Part shown: positions 9,016 to 17,832 of the stretch, in pieces
How the letters are laid out: the number at the start of each line of letters is the position of its first letter
Numbering within the stretch: position 1 is the first letter of the stretch
Program-made: the position numbers and the translations under genes
The notes under the pieces: model-generated
The model's input: only the letters and a program-made list of their open reading frames with translations
Told to the model about the DNA's origin: nothing
The model's database searches: none
Assembly (NCBI RefSeq): GCF_024399315.1
Contig: NZ_CP075170.1
Coordinates: forward strand, 2,728,001 to 2,792,000
DNA: 64,000 nucleotides
Direction of reading: 5' to 3'
DNA from: Chryseobacterium sp. MA9
Lineage (GTDB): Bacteria > Bacteroidota > Bacteroidia > Flavobacteriales > Weeksellaceae

Positions 9016-9531
9016 ATGAGAAAGTTGATATTAATTTTTATGATGGGTATTTTTGGAATAAGTTATTCACAAAAAGTTCCTGCCGTTCTTAAAACAGGGT
9101 TTTCAAAAGAAGCCTTACAACAGAAACTGGAAGATGAAGAAGGAAAAGCCATTACAGTCCAGCAGATTCTTGATCAGCATAAAGGAAAAGTTTTGGTCAT
9201 TGATTTTTGGGCAGGATGGTGTAGAGATTGTTTAAATGCTCTTCCAAAAGCTAAAGAATTAGAAGAAAACAACAAGAATATTGATTTTGTATTTTTATCA
9301 TTAGACCGTTCAAAAGAAGGATTTGAAAAAAGTCTTGAAAGATTTGACATGAAACACAAAGAAAATTATTGGTTTTCTACAGGCTGGAAAAATGATTTTA
9401 ATAATTATGTGGACCTTAACTGGATTCCAAGGTATATGGTGATTGATCAGAAATCTTCTATTGCAAAATATTATGCGATATCCCCTGAAGATCCTGAACT
9501 TCAACAAACCATAGATAAACTTTTAAAGTAA
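9016..9531 (+). CDS. TlpA-like periplasmic thioredoxin-fold protein
   Basis: 171 residues from the ATG at 9016. A signal peptide covers about residues 1-18 (MRKLILIF to ISYSQ). The thioredoxin-like domain has VIDFWAGWCRDC, with a CxxC pair at about residues 69 and 72, then LDRSKEGF, WIPRYMVID and a short end. This is the TlpA/ResA kind of fold, which reduces disulfides in the periplasm, often for cytochrome c maturation. I chose 9016 because the promoter box 8988-8995 leaves no room for an upstream start; 9001 would be leaderless. It stands alone and ends at a terminator. Confidence 0.85.
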   Translation: MRKLILIFMMGIFGISYSQKVPAVLKTGFSKEALQQKLEDEEGKAITVQQILDQHKGKVLVIDFWAGWCRDCLNALPKAKELEENNKNIDFVFLSLDRSKEGFEKSLERFDMKHKENYWFSTGWKNDFNNYVDLNWIPRYMVIDQKSSIAKYYAISPEDPELQQTIDKLLK

Positions 9532-9560
9532 CTTTCATTTATTTTAATCCAAAAAACATA

Positions 9561-9597
9561 AAAACTCATTGAAGACCACTGGATTTCAATGAGTTTT
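9561..9597 (+). terminator. intrinsic terminator
   Basis: A 13-base stem AAAACTCATTGAA / TTCAATGAGTTTT around an 11-base loop, directly after the thioredoxin-like gene. Confidence 0.75.
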
Positions 9598-9620
9598 AAA
9601 ATTTAAAGATATATAACACT

Positions 9621-10076
9621 ATGATCACAAGAGAAGCCACAGAACAGGATTTAGAAATCCTTTTAGAATTTGAACAGGGAGTTGTTACTGCTGAAAGGCC
9701 TTTCAACAGTACACTTATAGAAGGAGAAATTCATTATTATGATTTAAAACATCTGATACAGTCTCCGGAAGCAACCGTAATTGTTGCTGAAGAGAATAAT
9801 GAAATCGTTGCGTCAGGATATGCCCTGATCAAAAATTCAGAAAAATATTACAATCAATTTGAGAAATACTCTTATCAGGGTTTTATGTACGTAAAGCCGG
9901 AATATAGAGGAAAAGGTATCAATAAAGTGATTACCGATGAACTTCTTTCCTGGTCAACATCAAGGGGAATCAGTGAGGTAAGACTTGATGTATATGCTCA
10001 AAATGAATCTGCCATAAAAGCTTATGAAAAAGCAGGTTTTGAACCTCATCTTCTCACCATGAGACTGAAATCGTAA
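9621..10076 (+). CDS. GNAT-family N-acetyltransferase
   Basis: 151-residue GCN5-related acetyltransferase. Acetyl-CoA binding motif A is visible as FMYVKPEYRGKGINKVI at about 90-106, and the last conserved block reads NESAIKAYEKAGFEP at about 129-143. The acceptor (amino acid, antibiotic, protein) cannot be told. The gene stands alone: a terminator lies just upstream and an imperfect repeat region follows it before dinB. Confidence 0.88.
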   Translation: MITREATEQDLEILLEFEQGVVTAERPFNSTLIEGEIHYYDLKHLIQSPEATVIVAEENNEIVASGYALIKNSEKYYNQFEKYSYQGFMYVKPEYRGKGINKVITDELLSWSTSRGISEVRLDVYAQNESAIKAYEKAGFEPHLLTMRLKS

Positions 10077-10219
10077 GAGGCTGGAAGCAGTAAGATCGAA
10101 GATGGAAGTAATTTAGTGCTATGAAGAGCTGGTTATTCTTTTTATTAATGTTCAATAAATTGGCCCTAAATTTCCATATCGACCTCATTAACTTCCCTCT
10201 CCCAGCTTCACACTTCCCT
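10077..10219. repeat. degenerate inverted repeat region
   Basis: Left arm 10077-10112 carries CTGGAAG-type words. The right arm 10187-10219 is an imperfect reverse complement (CTTCCCTCTCCCAGCTTC). About 75 bases of ordinary AT-rich sequence lie between. It resembles decayed short repeats between flavobacterial genes. No gene is seen from 10077 to 10264. Confidence 0.35.
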
Positions 10220-10253
10220 TCTATAAAAAATTTACCGTAAATAAAGGAATCCA

Positions 10254-10261
10254 TATCTTTG
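10254..10261 (+). promoter_or_regulatory. TAnnTTTG promoter box for dinB
   Basis: TATCTTTG ends 3 bases before the ATG at 10265. Transcription would begin at or next to the start codon, implying a leaderless mRNA. No upstream TTTG at ideal spacing was found. Confidence 0.45.
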
Positions 10262-10264
10262 TAT

Positions 10265-11362
10265 ATGGATTTTTCTTTGCCTCTTCGTAAAATTATTCAT
10301 GTGGACATGGACGCATTCTATGCTTCTGTGGAGCAGCATGATAATCCTACGTTGAAAGGCAAGCCAATAGCCGTAGGAGGACAGCACCGTGGTGTAGTGG
10401 CAGCCGCAAGCTATGAAGCCAGAAAATATGGTGTGCGTTCCGCAATGCCTAGTAAAACTGCCAAAGAAAAATGTCCACAGCTTATTTTTGTTCCACCCCG
10501 ATTTGCCAGATATAAAGAGATTTCCAAAAAGATCCGGGAGATTTTCTATGAATATACTGATCTGGTAGAACCTCTCTCTCTGGATGAAGCCTATCTGGAT
10601 GTCACCGAAAATAAAAAAGGAATGGAATCTGCCAACCTCATCGCCAAAGAAATCCGTCAGAAAATTTTTGAACAGACGGGTCTTACAGCGTCTGCAGGCA
10701 TTTCGGTTAATAAGTTTCTGGCTAAAGTAGCTTCAGACATCAATAAACCGAATGGCCAGAAAACCATTCATCCTGATAAAATAGAGCATTTTCTGGAAGA
10801 ATTACCTGTGGAAAAATTTTATGGTGTTGGAAAAGTTACGGCTAACAAAATGTTTAGTTTAGGAATTTATAAAGGAAAAGATTTAAAAAAGAGATCACTT
10901 GAAGATCTGGTAAGACTTTTCGGGAAATCCGGGAAGCATTATTACAATGTAGTACGCGGTATTCATACTTCAGAAGTAAAACCTCATCGTATTCAGAAAA
11001 GTGTGGCTGTGGAAAGAACATTTTTTGAGGATCTTCTGGATGAACAGCAGATCAATGAGAAGCTGGAAAGTCTTGCAGAGGAAATCCATCAAAGATTACA
11101 GAAAAATAATATTCTTGGAAGGACTTTAACGTTAAAAATAAAATATAAAGATTTCTCTCTTTTCACAAGAAGCATAACAAGAGAAGATTATTTTTCGTCT
11201 CCTGAACAGTATTACAATACCGGGAAAAAACTTTGGGAGCTCCGTCCTTTTGACAAAGCGGTACGCCTGCTCGGATTGTCTCTCTCTCAACTGAATACTG
11301 AAGAAAAAAAGCAGGTTTCCGTTCAACTAAAAATCCCGTTTGAGGAATTTGAAAATGAATAG
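10265..11362 (+). CDS. dinB: DNA polymerase IV
   Basis: 365-residue Y-family DNA polymerase for translesion synthesis. The palm motif VDMDAFYASVEQ near residue 14 and SLDEAYLDVT near residue 100 supply the catalytic acidic residues. SAGISVNKFLAKVASD and the FYGVGKVTANKM thumb helix-hairpin-helix follow, then the little-finger domain. Length is typical. I use the ATG at 10265, since the TTG at 10259 lies in the promoter box TATCTTTG. The C-terminal tail ends IPFEEFENE; a beta-clamp peptide there is possible (QLKIPF) but not certain. No LexA site was recognised. Confidence 0.95.
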   Translation: MDFSLPLRKIIHVDMDAFYASVEQHDNPTLKGKPIAVGGQHRGVVAAASYEARKYGVRSAMPSKTAKEKCPQLIFVPPRFARYKEISKKIREIFYEYTDLVEPLSLDEAYLDVTENKKGMESANLIAKEIRQKIFEQTGLTASAGISVNKFLAKVASDINKPNGQKTIHPDKIEHFLEELPVEKFYGVGKVTANKMFSLGIYKGKDLKKRSLEDLVRLFGKSGKHYYNVVRGIHTSEVKPHRIQKSVAVERTFFEDLLDEQQINEKLESLAEEIHQRLQKNNILGRTLTLKIKYKDFSLFTRSITREDYFSSPEQYYNTGKKLWELRPFDKAVRLLGLSLSQLNTEEKKQVSVQLKIPFEEFENE

Positions 11363-11406
11363 GTCATATTTTTTTGCTACCTTGTATCAACCAAATCAGC
11401 AAATCT

Positions 11407-12879
11407 ATGAACCCAACCATGATTCAGTTTTTCCACTGGTATTCTGAAGGCGACGGAAAATTGTGGAAAGAAGCCGAAAAACAGGCCGGATACTTAGCAA
11501 AACTTGGAATTACTTCTGTATGGTTTCCTCCAGCCTATAAAGGGACAAACGGCGGTTATTCTATCGGATATGATGCCTATGATCTGTATGATCTGGGAGA
11601 GTTTGATCAAAAGGGAACTATTCCCACAAAATATGGCACTAAAAACGATTATACAAAAGCCATTAAGGCCTTAAAGAAACAAAATATACAAGTGATTGTA
11701 GATATTGTTCTTGGGCATAAAGCCGGTGGCGATGAGCTGGAAAAATTCAAAGTGGTAAAAGTAGATGAAGAGAACAGGGAGAAAGTTATCTCCGACGTCA
11801 TCGAAATTGAATCTTACACCAAATTCACTTTTCCCGGAAGAGAAAAAAAATATTCTGATTTTGAATGGAATTTCACCTGTTTCAGTGGTGTGGATTACGC
11901 TGAAGGTATGGATTCCCATATCTTCAAAATACAGTCTGAATATGGAAATGACTGGGAAGAAATGATTGATGATGAAAAAGGAAATTATGATTACCTGATG
12001 TATAATGACATTGAGCACCGAAATCCTTTTGTACGGGAAGAGCTCAATAATTGGGCAAAATGGTATTTTGATCAGACAGATTTCGATGGCGTGAGACTGG
12101 ATGCTTTAAAACATATTTCTTTTGATTTTTATAAGGAATGGCTTACGCTGCTTCGTTCCAATTCCGGAAAAAATATTTTCGCTGTAGGAGAATACTGGGC
12201 TCCAGGATATCTTCATCTGCTTCAAAAATATATTGAAGTAACGGATGGATGTATGAGTCTTTTTGACAGTTCGTTACAGAATAATTTCCATACGGCTTCC
12301 AGGGAAGGTGGTTCTTATGATCTCAGGAGAATTTTTGATGAAACCCTTACTCAGGCAGATCCTATGCATTCTGTAAGTTTGGTAGCCAATCATGATACAC
12401 AGCCTTTACAGGATCTTGAAGCTCCTGTAGACCCATGGTTCAAACCTCTTGCCTATGCATTCATCTTATTAAGAAAAGACGGCTATCCATGTATATTTTA
12501 TCCAGATCTTTATGGGGCTCATTATGTGGATAAAGATAGAGAAGGTAATGATCAGGAGATATTTATGCCCAAGGTAGACGGCATTGAAGAGTTATTAATA
12601 GCTCGGAAAGAGCATGCTTATGGTGACCAGCAGGATTATTTTGAGGATGCCAATTGCCTTGGGTGGGTTCGTACCGGTGATGATCAACATCCAGGATGTG
12701 CTGTTGTTTTGAGCAATAAAGATTCTTACAATAAGCCTATGGAAGTGGGACAGCTTTATGCCGGAAAAAAATTTAAAGACCTGTTGAAACGATTCAAAGA
12801 AAAAGTAACTATTGATGAAAACGGATGGGGAGATTTTCCAGTTCCGGCAGGAAATGTAAGTGTTTGGATTCCTGAATAA
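11407..12879 (+). CDS. cytoplasmic GH13 alpha-amylase
   Basis: 490-residue glycoside hydrolase family 13 enzyme that hydrolyses internal alpha-1,4 bonds of starch, glycogen or maltodextrins. The four conserved regions are visible: DIVLGHKAGG (I), FDGVRLDALKHI with the nucleophile aspartate (II), AVGEYW with the acid glutamate (III) and VANHDTQP (IV). No signal peptide is present from the ATG at 11407 (MNPTMIQFFHW), so it should act on internal glucans, like E. coli AmyA. A longer start at 11374 (TTG) adds an unlikely 11 residues. It is a single-gene unit ended by the hairpin at 12899-12938. Confidence 0.93.
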   Translation: MNPTMIQFFHWYSEGDGKLWKEAEKQAGYLAKLGITSVWFPPAYKGTNGGYSIGYDAYDLYDLGEFDQKGTIPTKYGTKNDYTKAIKALKKQNIQVIVDIVLGHKAGGDELEKFKVVKVDEENREKVISDVIEIESYTKFTFPGREKKYSDFEWNFTCFSGVDYAEGMDSHIFKIQSEYGNDWEEMIDDEKGNYDYLMYNDIEHRNPFVREELNNWAKWYFDQTDFDGVRLDALKHISFDFYKEWLTLLRSNSGKNIFAVGEYWAPGYLHLLQKYIEVTDGCMSLFDSSLQNNFHTASREGGSYDLRRIFDETLTQADPMHSVSLVANHDTQPLQDLEAPVDPWFKPLAYAFILLRKDGYPCIFYPDLYGAHYVDKDREGNDQEIFMPKVDGIEELLIARKEHAYGDQQDYFEDANCLGWVRTGDDQHPGCAVVLSNKDSYNKPMEVGQLYAGKKFKDLLKRFKEKVTIDENGWGDFPVPAGNVSVWIPE

Positions 12880-12898
12880 GATGAATTTTAATAGAAAT

Positions 12899-12938
12899 AA
12901 TAAAGACATACATAGCAATACATATGTATATCTTTATT
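12899..12938. terminator. bidirectional terminator hairpin
   Basis: A 16-base stem with one mismatch (AATAAAGACATACATA / TATGTATATCTTTATT) around an 8-base loop, between the convergent amylase gene and the small peptide gene. Confidence 0.65.
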
Positions 12939-12955
12939 TTATAAGGATTTTCAAA

Positions 12956-13123
12956 TCAGCAATAAATGTAACGGCAATTCCAAATATCTATGGCCCATTC
13001 ACAACATTGCCCGTCCTCGGTGGAAGTACAGCATACTTTACCCCAATTTAAATCTCCGGCCTTTAAACTCTTCAGTTCTTCACGTTTAAGTTTTTTTACT
13101 TTGAAATCTTTGTTTGTTTTCAT
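12956..13123 (-). CDS. small Cys-rich bacteriocin-like leader peptide
   Basis: A 55-codon gene found by reading the reverse strand: ATG at 13123, TGA at 12958-12956. The N-terminal part is lysine/glutamate-rich (KVKKLKREELKSLKAGD), like the leaders of short Chryseobacterium bacteriocin-like proteins with a K-L-x-R-E-E-L-K core before a GG or AG site. The C-terminal part (about 25-55) is rich in Cys and Trp, with six cysteines as CC, CC, C and a terminal C. The likely cleavage point is after KAG. No modification enzyme or exporter gene is adjacent, so function is unproven. The family match is from memory; a tiny random ORF is the alternative. Confidence 0.6.
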   Translation of the reverse strand: MKTNKDFKVKKLKREELKSLKAGDLNWGKVCCTSTEDGQCCEWAIDIWNCRYIYC

Positions 13124-13256
13124 AATTATTATTCTTTATGGTTTAGTAATTAAATTTACATTAAAAATAATAATTATCAATAAACATTTAATATCAATTA
13201 CCTGATTTAGCATACATAATTCACAATAAAATAAGCAAACAGATATTGAACGTAGA

Positions 13257-13281
13257 GTTAACCACCCATCCAGAAGAGGGA
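13257..13281. repeat. truncated relative of palindromic repeat
   Basis: Reads TTAACCACCC followed by ATCCAGAAGAGGGA. Its reverse complement contains GGGTGGTTAA, identical to the end of the element at 8841-8896. No other feature was seen between 13124 and 13345. Confidence 0.35.
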
Positions 13282-13345
13282 AATGTTTGCGTCTTCAGTT
13301 GAGGAATTTGCCAAGATGAGAGATTTTATAAGTTTTGATGTGTGG

Positions 13346-14686
13346 TTACATTTTTCGGAGTTCCAGGATTTCCGGTCTTTCGGAGGTATCAGATATTTTT
13401 CCAGTTCTGGCAAATTCTGCCCAGAGAGTCCTCAGCTTTTTACCATTCTCATGAATACGGTTCCAAGGGATATCTTTCAGCAGTTCGGAAGATTTCCACG
13501 CAGATTCATTCCCAAAAATCAAAGGAAGGTCAATACAATGCGGTGCTCCGATGTGATTGTCTTTCAATTTTGAATGAATTCTGAAGAGATAGACATTTCC
13601 GCCGGCTTCAGTCAGAGTCTGAGCAAATTGCTTTGCCGGATTTCCATAGATAAGTGCTGTAGTTTTTTCAACTGCTTTATCCATGAGTTTTAAACCAAAT
13701 CCTTTTCCGAAATATTTATTTACAGCCTCGGAAGTCTTGAGATAAAAAGCAGTTTCATCATTATTTAAACCAATGAGCACATCAAATTTCTGAGCATTCT
13801 TTTTCCACATCTCCACCGACTCTTCTTCTTTACACAAAGGAAAATGTCCATATTGTGTACCAAAGGGCATCGCAGCTTTCAAACCGTATTTTATTATAGA
13901 GGGTACAAATATTTTGTAGCCTTCCACCATTTTTAAAACATCGGTTTCATCTTTCAATGCTTCTGTTTTTTTCAGAAATTCCGCGGACATTTTCTGTCTT
14001 TTCTGACGTAATCCCAACGGAGCGCTCTGGATGATCACACGCTGAAATAAATCCTCCACTCCTTCTGAAATCATCAGGTGAGCAATCGCGTCACCTCCCG
14101 AAGATTGCCCGAGAAGGGTAATATTGTTTTCATCGCCACTAAAATCTACAATATTGGCCTTTATCCATCTCAATGCTTCGATTATATCCAAAAGTCCAAG
14201 ATTAGCAGGCCTTGTTTCATCTCCACCTAGAAAGCCGAATAATCCCAGGCGATACGAGACGGCAACTACAATGATATGTTGTTCTTTCACCCATTCGGCA
14301 GGATTGGCAGTAGCAAGATCACCACAGCCTATTTCATGAGATCCACCATGAATCCAGACTACAACAGGAAGTTTTTCATTTTCAGAGACTGTTTCAGGAC
14401 GGGTTATGGAAAGATATTGGGTAGATTCATCGGGCTCAAAGATTTCAACAGGAGTTGCTCCAATCATCTTTTCCACAAGCGGGCTTAAGGCCTGTGGGCA
14501 AACCGGAGTTTTTTCAGGAGAAATAATTACCGAAGATAAAGAAGCTTCTACGGCAACAGGTTTTTTAAATCTTTCAGAATAAGCATAACGGATACTTCTT
14601 GCCCTGATAATTCCTTCTTCTTTTAATGCTAGAATTTTCCCGAAACGGGTCTCAAAAAAAGTGGTATTCTGCTGATTGGGTGTCAT
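13346..14686 (-). CDS. type B carboxylesterase-like hydrolase
   Basis: 446-residue member of the carboxylesterase/para-nitrobenzyl esterase family. The oxyanion region VVWIHGGSHEIG is near residue 100. The serine elbow GQSSGGDA is near residue 190 in place of the usual GESAGG, and the histidine region HIGAPHCIDLPLIFG is near 380. It is slightly shorter than PnbA (about 490) and has no signal peptide, so it should be cytoplasmic. The start MTPNQQNTTFFET is normal for the family. It is a lone gene; the likely activity is ester hydrolysis of small substrates. Confidence 0.88.
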   Translation of the reverse strand: MTPNQQNTTFFETRFGKILALKEEGIIRARSIRYAYSERFKKPVAVEASLSSVIISPEKTPVCPQALSPLVEKMIGATPVEIFEPDESTQYLSITRPETVSENEKLPVVVWIHGGSHEIGCGDLATANPAEWVKEQHIIVVAVSYRLGLFGFLGGDETRPANLGLLDIIEALRWIKANIVDFSGDENNITLLGQSSGGDAIAHLMISEGVEDLFQRVIIQSAPLGLRQKRQKMSAEFLKKTEALKDETDVLKMVEGYKIFVPSIIKYGLKAAMPFGTQYGHFPLCKEEESVEMWKKNAQKFDVLIGLNNDETAFYLKTSEAVNKYFGKGFGLKLMDKAVEKTTALIYGNPAKQFAQTLTEAGGNVYLFRIHSKLKDNHIGAPHCIDLPLIFGNESAWKSSELLKDIPWNRIHENGKKLRTLWAEFARTGKISDTSERPEILELRKM

Positions 14687-14817
14687 CTTTACAACTGTGA
14701 AAACTTTTCTCTTTAAATTTAATTATTTAAACACAAATTTCGTAAATAATTGCACAAATATTCATTAATCATAATAGTGTCTTTTGTGAAAAATCAGTGC
14801 TATTCGTGTTAAAAAAC

Positions 14818-15720
14818 TTAGTTCAGGATTTTGTATTCACTTGGAGAAATGCCTACTTTCGTTTTGAACAATCTTGTAAAATGTTGTGGATATTTAAACC
14901 CTAAATCATAGGAAATTTCACTGATTGTTTTTGCCTGATCCAGGATTTGTTCTTTAGCAATATCAATAAGTTTATTGTGGATAAATTCCTGGGCGGAAAT
15001 ACCCAGTTCCTTTTTTATCAGGTCTCCAAAATAATTGGCGGATAGGTTCAGCTTCTCTGCAAAATAGTTTACCATCGGAAAACCAATATTCTTAGGATTT
15101 TCAGATTTTAAATAATCATCGACCAGATTTTCAAATTTTCCGATGACTCCCTGATTGATATGGTCTCTTGTAATAAACTGACGGTCATAAAAACGCATAC
15201 AGTAATTCAGAAACAGTTCAATATTATTAACGATTAAAGATTTGCTGTGTTTATCAATAGCCTGTTCCAGTTCAAGCTTAATATTTTTAAAGCAATCCAG
15301 TACTACTTCCCTTTCTTTTTCTGAGAGATGGAGTGCTTCATGTACGTCATAAGAGAAAAATGAATAGTCTTTCATATTCTTACCGAGGTTGGTTCCTTTG
15401 ATTAAATCCGGATGAAAAATCAGGGCAAAACCTGCAGGCTGAACAAATCTGTCTCTATTATAAATTCCATAGGTCTGTCCGGGAGCAATAAAAACCAAAG
15501 TCCCTTCCTGATAATCGTAGCTGTGCTTTCCATATTGCATATCTCCACACATAACATCCTTCAGGAAAACGGTATAAAACCCAAATTTTCTTTTATACTG
15601 GCATATAGGATCAGATTTGGAAAAATCAATGATACTTACCAGCGGGTGCAGGGTTTCATGATTCGCCATTTTATTGTATTCCGAGACCGTATTATAGATT
15701 TCAACCTCCTGATTGTCCAT
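14818..15720 (-). CDS. AraC-family transcriptional regulator
   Basis: 300-residue regulator. The N-terminal half is cupin-like and presumably ligand-sensing (EGTLVFIAPGQTYGI near 85-100). The C-terminal 100 residues contain two helix-turn-helix motifs: LSANYFGDLIKKELG (about 222-236) and ISEISYDLGFKYPQHFTRLFK (about 268-288). It is divergent from the cupin/alcohol dehydrogenase pair, which makes those genes its likely targets. A TAATTTTG box (reverse complement of 15743-15750) lies about 20 bases upstream of the ATG. Confidence 0.92.
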   Translation of the reverse strand: MDNQEVEIYNTVSEYNKMANHETLHPLVSIIDFSKSDPICQYKRKFGFYTVFLKDVMCGDMQYGKHSYDYQEGTLVFIAPGQTYGIYNRDRFVQPAGFALIFHPDLIKGTNLGKNMKDYSFFSYDVHEALHLSEKEREVVLDCFKNIKLELEQAIDKHSKSLIVNNIELFLNYCMRFYDRQFITRDHINQGVIGKFENLVDDYLKSENPKNIGFPMVNYFAEKLNLSANYFGDLIKKELGISAQEFIHNKLIDIAKEQILDQAKTISEISYDLGFKYPQHFTRLFKTKVGISPSEYKILN

Positions 15721-15851
15721 GAAGTATATTTTTATTTCTATTCAAAATTACCACTTTCATTTGTAACTGAAATAGTGTCTGTAAAATTGGTAAGTAATTC
15801 GGTAATCTGTATAAGTCTGATTTACGGGAAAGTGTCGACTTTTGTACCGTT

Positions 15852-16256
15852 ATGGAAACTTTTAATACAACCATTTTTCCAAAAGGAGAAAAAGCTTCTT
15901 CAGATTATTTCTCCGGAGGAACAGCGTGGGTTCATATTCTTAAACCCAATGAAGACAATCTGAACTGTCAGATTGGAAATGTCATTTTCGAGCCAGGATG
16001 CAGAAATAACTGGCATTCTCATGGAGGCGGACAGATTTTAATCGTAACTTCAGGAACAGGTTATTATCAGGAAAAAGGGAAATCTGCTCAGGTTTTAAAT
16101 CCTGGAGATGTTATTAATATTCCTCCTGATACCATCCACTGGCATGGAGCTGCACCGGACAGTGAGTTTACTCATATTGCCATTAATCCTAATACTCAAA
16201 ACGGTATTGTAGAATGGCTGGAGCCTGTAACGGATGAAGAATATAATAATTTATAA
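15852..16256 (+). CDS. cupin-domain protein
   Basis: 134-residue single-domain cupin. Motif 1 (NNWHSHGGGQILIV) supplies two histidines and motif 2 (PGDVINIPPDTIHWHG) a third, which together would hold a metal ion. This matches the small carboxymuconolactone-decarboxylase-associated cupins. Its reaction is unknown; such proteins often accompany reductases and AraC regulators. It is 24 bases upstream of the alcohol dehydrogenase gene on the same strand, so they are probably co-transcribed. The region before it is shared with the divergent AraC gene. Confidence 0.9.
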   Translation: METFNTTIFPKGEKASSDYFSGGTAWVHILKPNEDNLNCQIGNVIFEPGCRNNWHSHGGGQILIVTSGTGYYQEKGKSAQVLNPGDVINIPPDTIHWHGAAPDSEFTHIAINPNTQNGIVEWLEPVTDEEYNNL

Positions 16257-16280
16257 GCCTAAATAAACTAAATATAAAAA

Positions 16281-17333
16281 ATGAGTACAATTACAGTAAA
16301 AGCTTATGGTGCAGAGTCTACCACAGCAGATCTGAAAGAAATGAATATTGTAAGAAGAGAAGTAACCTCAAAAGATGTAGAGATTGAAATTCTATACTGC
16401 GGGGTATGCCATTCTGATCTTCATACAGCAAGAAACGACTGGGGCGGATCTTTATACCCTGTAGTTCCGGGACATGAAATTGTAGGAAGAATTACCAATG
16501 TAGGAAGCGAAGTTTCCAAATTTAAAGTTGGAGATCTTGCAGGAGTGGGATGTATTGTAGACTCTTGCGGACATTGCGACAGCTGCAAGCATGATCTTGA
16601 ACAATATTGTCTGAACGGATTCACCGGAACATACAATGGAAAAGACAAACATTTGGGAGGTCATACTTTTGGAGGATATTCTCAAAAAGTAGTTGTGGAT
16701 TCTCACCATGTTTTAAAAGTACCTGAAAACCTTGACCTAGCAGCCGTAGCACCACTACTTTGTGCGGGTATTACAACCTGGTCACCTTTGAAACACTGGA
16801 ATGTAGGTCCTGGTTCTAAAGTAGCTGTTGTAGGATTGGGGGGTCTTGGTCACATGGCTATTAAATTAGCAAAAGGACTGGGAGCTGAAGTTACTTTATT
16901 CTCAAGAACTCCGGGAAAAACTGAAGATGCAAAACAATTGGGTGCTGATCATGTTGTGATTTCTACAGATGAGGCACAAATGGATTCTGTAAAAGGGAAA
17001 TTCGATGTGATTATTGACACGGTTCCTTATGTACATGACATCAATCCGTATGTGACTACTTTAAATATCAGTGGAACTCATGTTTTGGTAGGATATCTTG
17101 GAGGTTTAGAACCTATTCTGAATACAGTTCCTATGATTTTGGGAAGAAAGTCTGTAGCCGGTTCTGTAATTGGTGGTATTGCTGAAACTCAGGAATTACT
17201 GGATTTCTGTGGAGAGCACAATATTGTTTCGGAAATTGAAATGATCAAAATGCAGGAAATCAATGAAGCGTATGAAAGAATGCTGAAAAGTGATGTAAGA
17301 TACCGTTTTGTTATTGACATGCAGTCTTTATAA
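16281..17333 (+). CDS. zinc NAD(P)-dependent alcohol dehydrogenase
   Basis: 350-residue medium-chain dehydrogenase of the cinnamyl-alcohol/YahK type. Catalytic zinc ligands are in CGVCHSDLH and PGHEIVG. The structural zinc site reads CGHCDSCKHDLEQYC with four cysteines, and the nucleotide loop is VVGLGGLGHMAIKLA. It would reduce aldehydes with NADPH. It follows the cupin gene by 24 bases, and the AraC regulator is divergent from the pair, suggesting a small aldehyde-detoxification operon. It ends at a strong terminator. Confidence 0.94.
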   Translation: MSTITVKAYGAESTTADLKEMNIVRREVTSKDVEIEILYCGVCHSDLHTARNDWGGSLYPVVPGHEIVGRITNVGSEVSKFKVGDLAGVGCIVDSCGHCDSCKHDLEQYCLNGFTGTYNGKDKHLGGHTFGGYSQKVVVDSHHVLKVPENLDLAAVAPLLCAGITTWSPLKHWNVGPGSKVAVVGLGGLGHMAIKLAKGLGAEVTLFSRTPGKTEDAKQLGADHVVISTDEAQMDSVKGKFDVIIDTVPYVHDINPYVTTLNISGTHVLVGYLGGLEPILNTVPMILGRKSVAGSVIGGIAETQELLDFCGEHNIVSEIEMIKMQEINEAYERMLKSDVRYRFVIDMQSL

Positions 17334-17355
17334 TTCTTCTATAGGATATTAACAG

Positions 17356-17386
17356 AAACAGGCGCTTCGGATTGAAGCGCCTGTTT
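17356..17386. terminator. bidirectional terminator
   Basis: A 13-base stem AAACAGGCGCTTC / GAAGCGCCTGTTT with a 5-base loop, followed by a T run and sitting directly at the 3' end of the convergent HxlR gene. Confidence 0.85.
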
Positions 17387-17815
17387 TTATTTTTTCAGGT
17401 TTAGGCTAAAAGCGTTCTGATCCTGATTCATCATATATCGGTTTCCTTCAGCACATTTGTTATCATTTCTTTCCATATCCTGAAAAGCCCATGCAGCCAT
17501 AGCATCAATAACAGGAGCCAGTTCATTACCTGCATCACTTAACTTATAGGTCACATGAGGAGGTACTACGGGCTTTGCGGTTCTTATAATCAATCCATCT
17601 GTTTCCAACTGTTTCAGATGTTGGATGAGCATTTTTTCTGTTACGGCAGGAATTGCTTTTTTCAATTCACTGTATCTTTTTTCACCTGTGGAAAGATTAA
17701 ACAGGATAATCGGTTTCCAGAATCCGCCAATTCTTTCCATAACGTACATTACAGGACAATCCTGTACTGTTTTTTTATTTTCCTGAATGGTTGAGCTTTC
17801 TTTGATGGCTGTCAT
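17387..17815 (-). CDS. HxlR-family transcriptional regulator
   Basis: 142 residues from the ATG at 17815, a typical HxlR length; the open frame runs further upstream but that part crosses the promoter of the divergent gene. The winged-helix core begins CPVMYVMERIGGFWKPIILFNL, split here as CPVMYVMERI and GGFWKPIIL, with the usual cysteine near residue 20 that can sense oxidants or quinones. KRYSELKKAIPAVTEKMLIQHL forms the recognition region. It is divergent from an NmrA-like reductase gene, the usual HxlR arrangement, and the palindrome between them is a likely operator. Confidence 0.9.
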   Translation of the reverse strand: MTAIKESSTIQENKKTVQDCPVMYVMERIGGFWKPIILFNLSTGEKRYSELKKAIPAVTEKMLIQHLKQLETDGLIIRTAKPVVPPHVTYKLSDAGNELAPVIDAMAAWAFQDMERNDNKCAEGNRYMMNQDQNAFSLNLKK

Positions 17816-17832
17816 ATCTACATACTTTAGGG

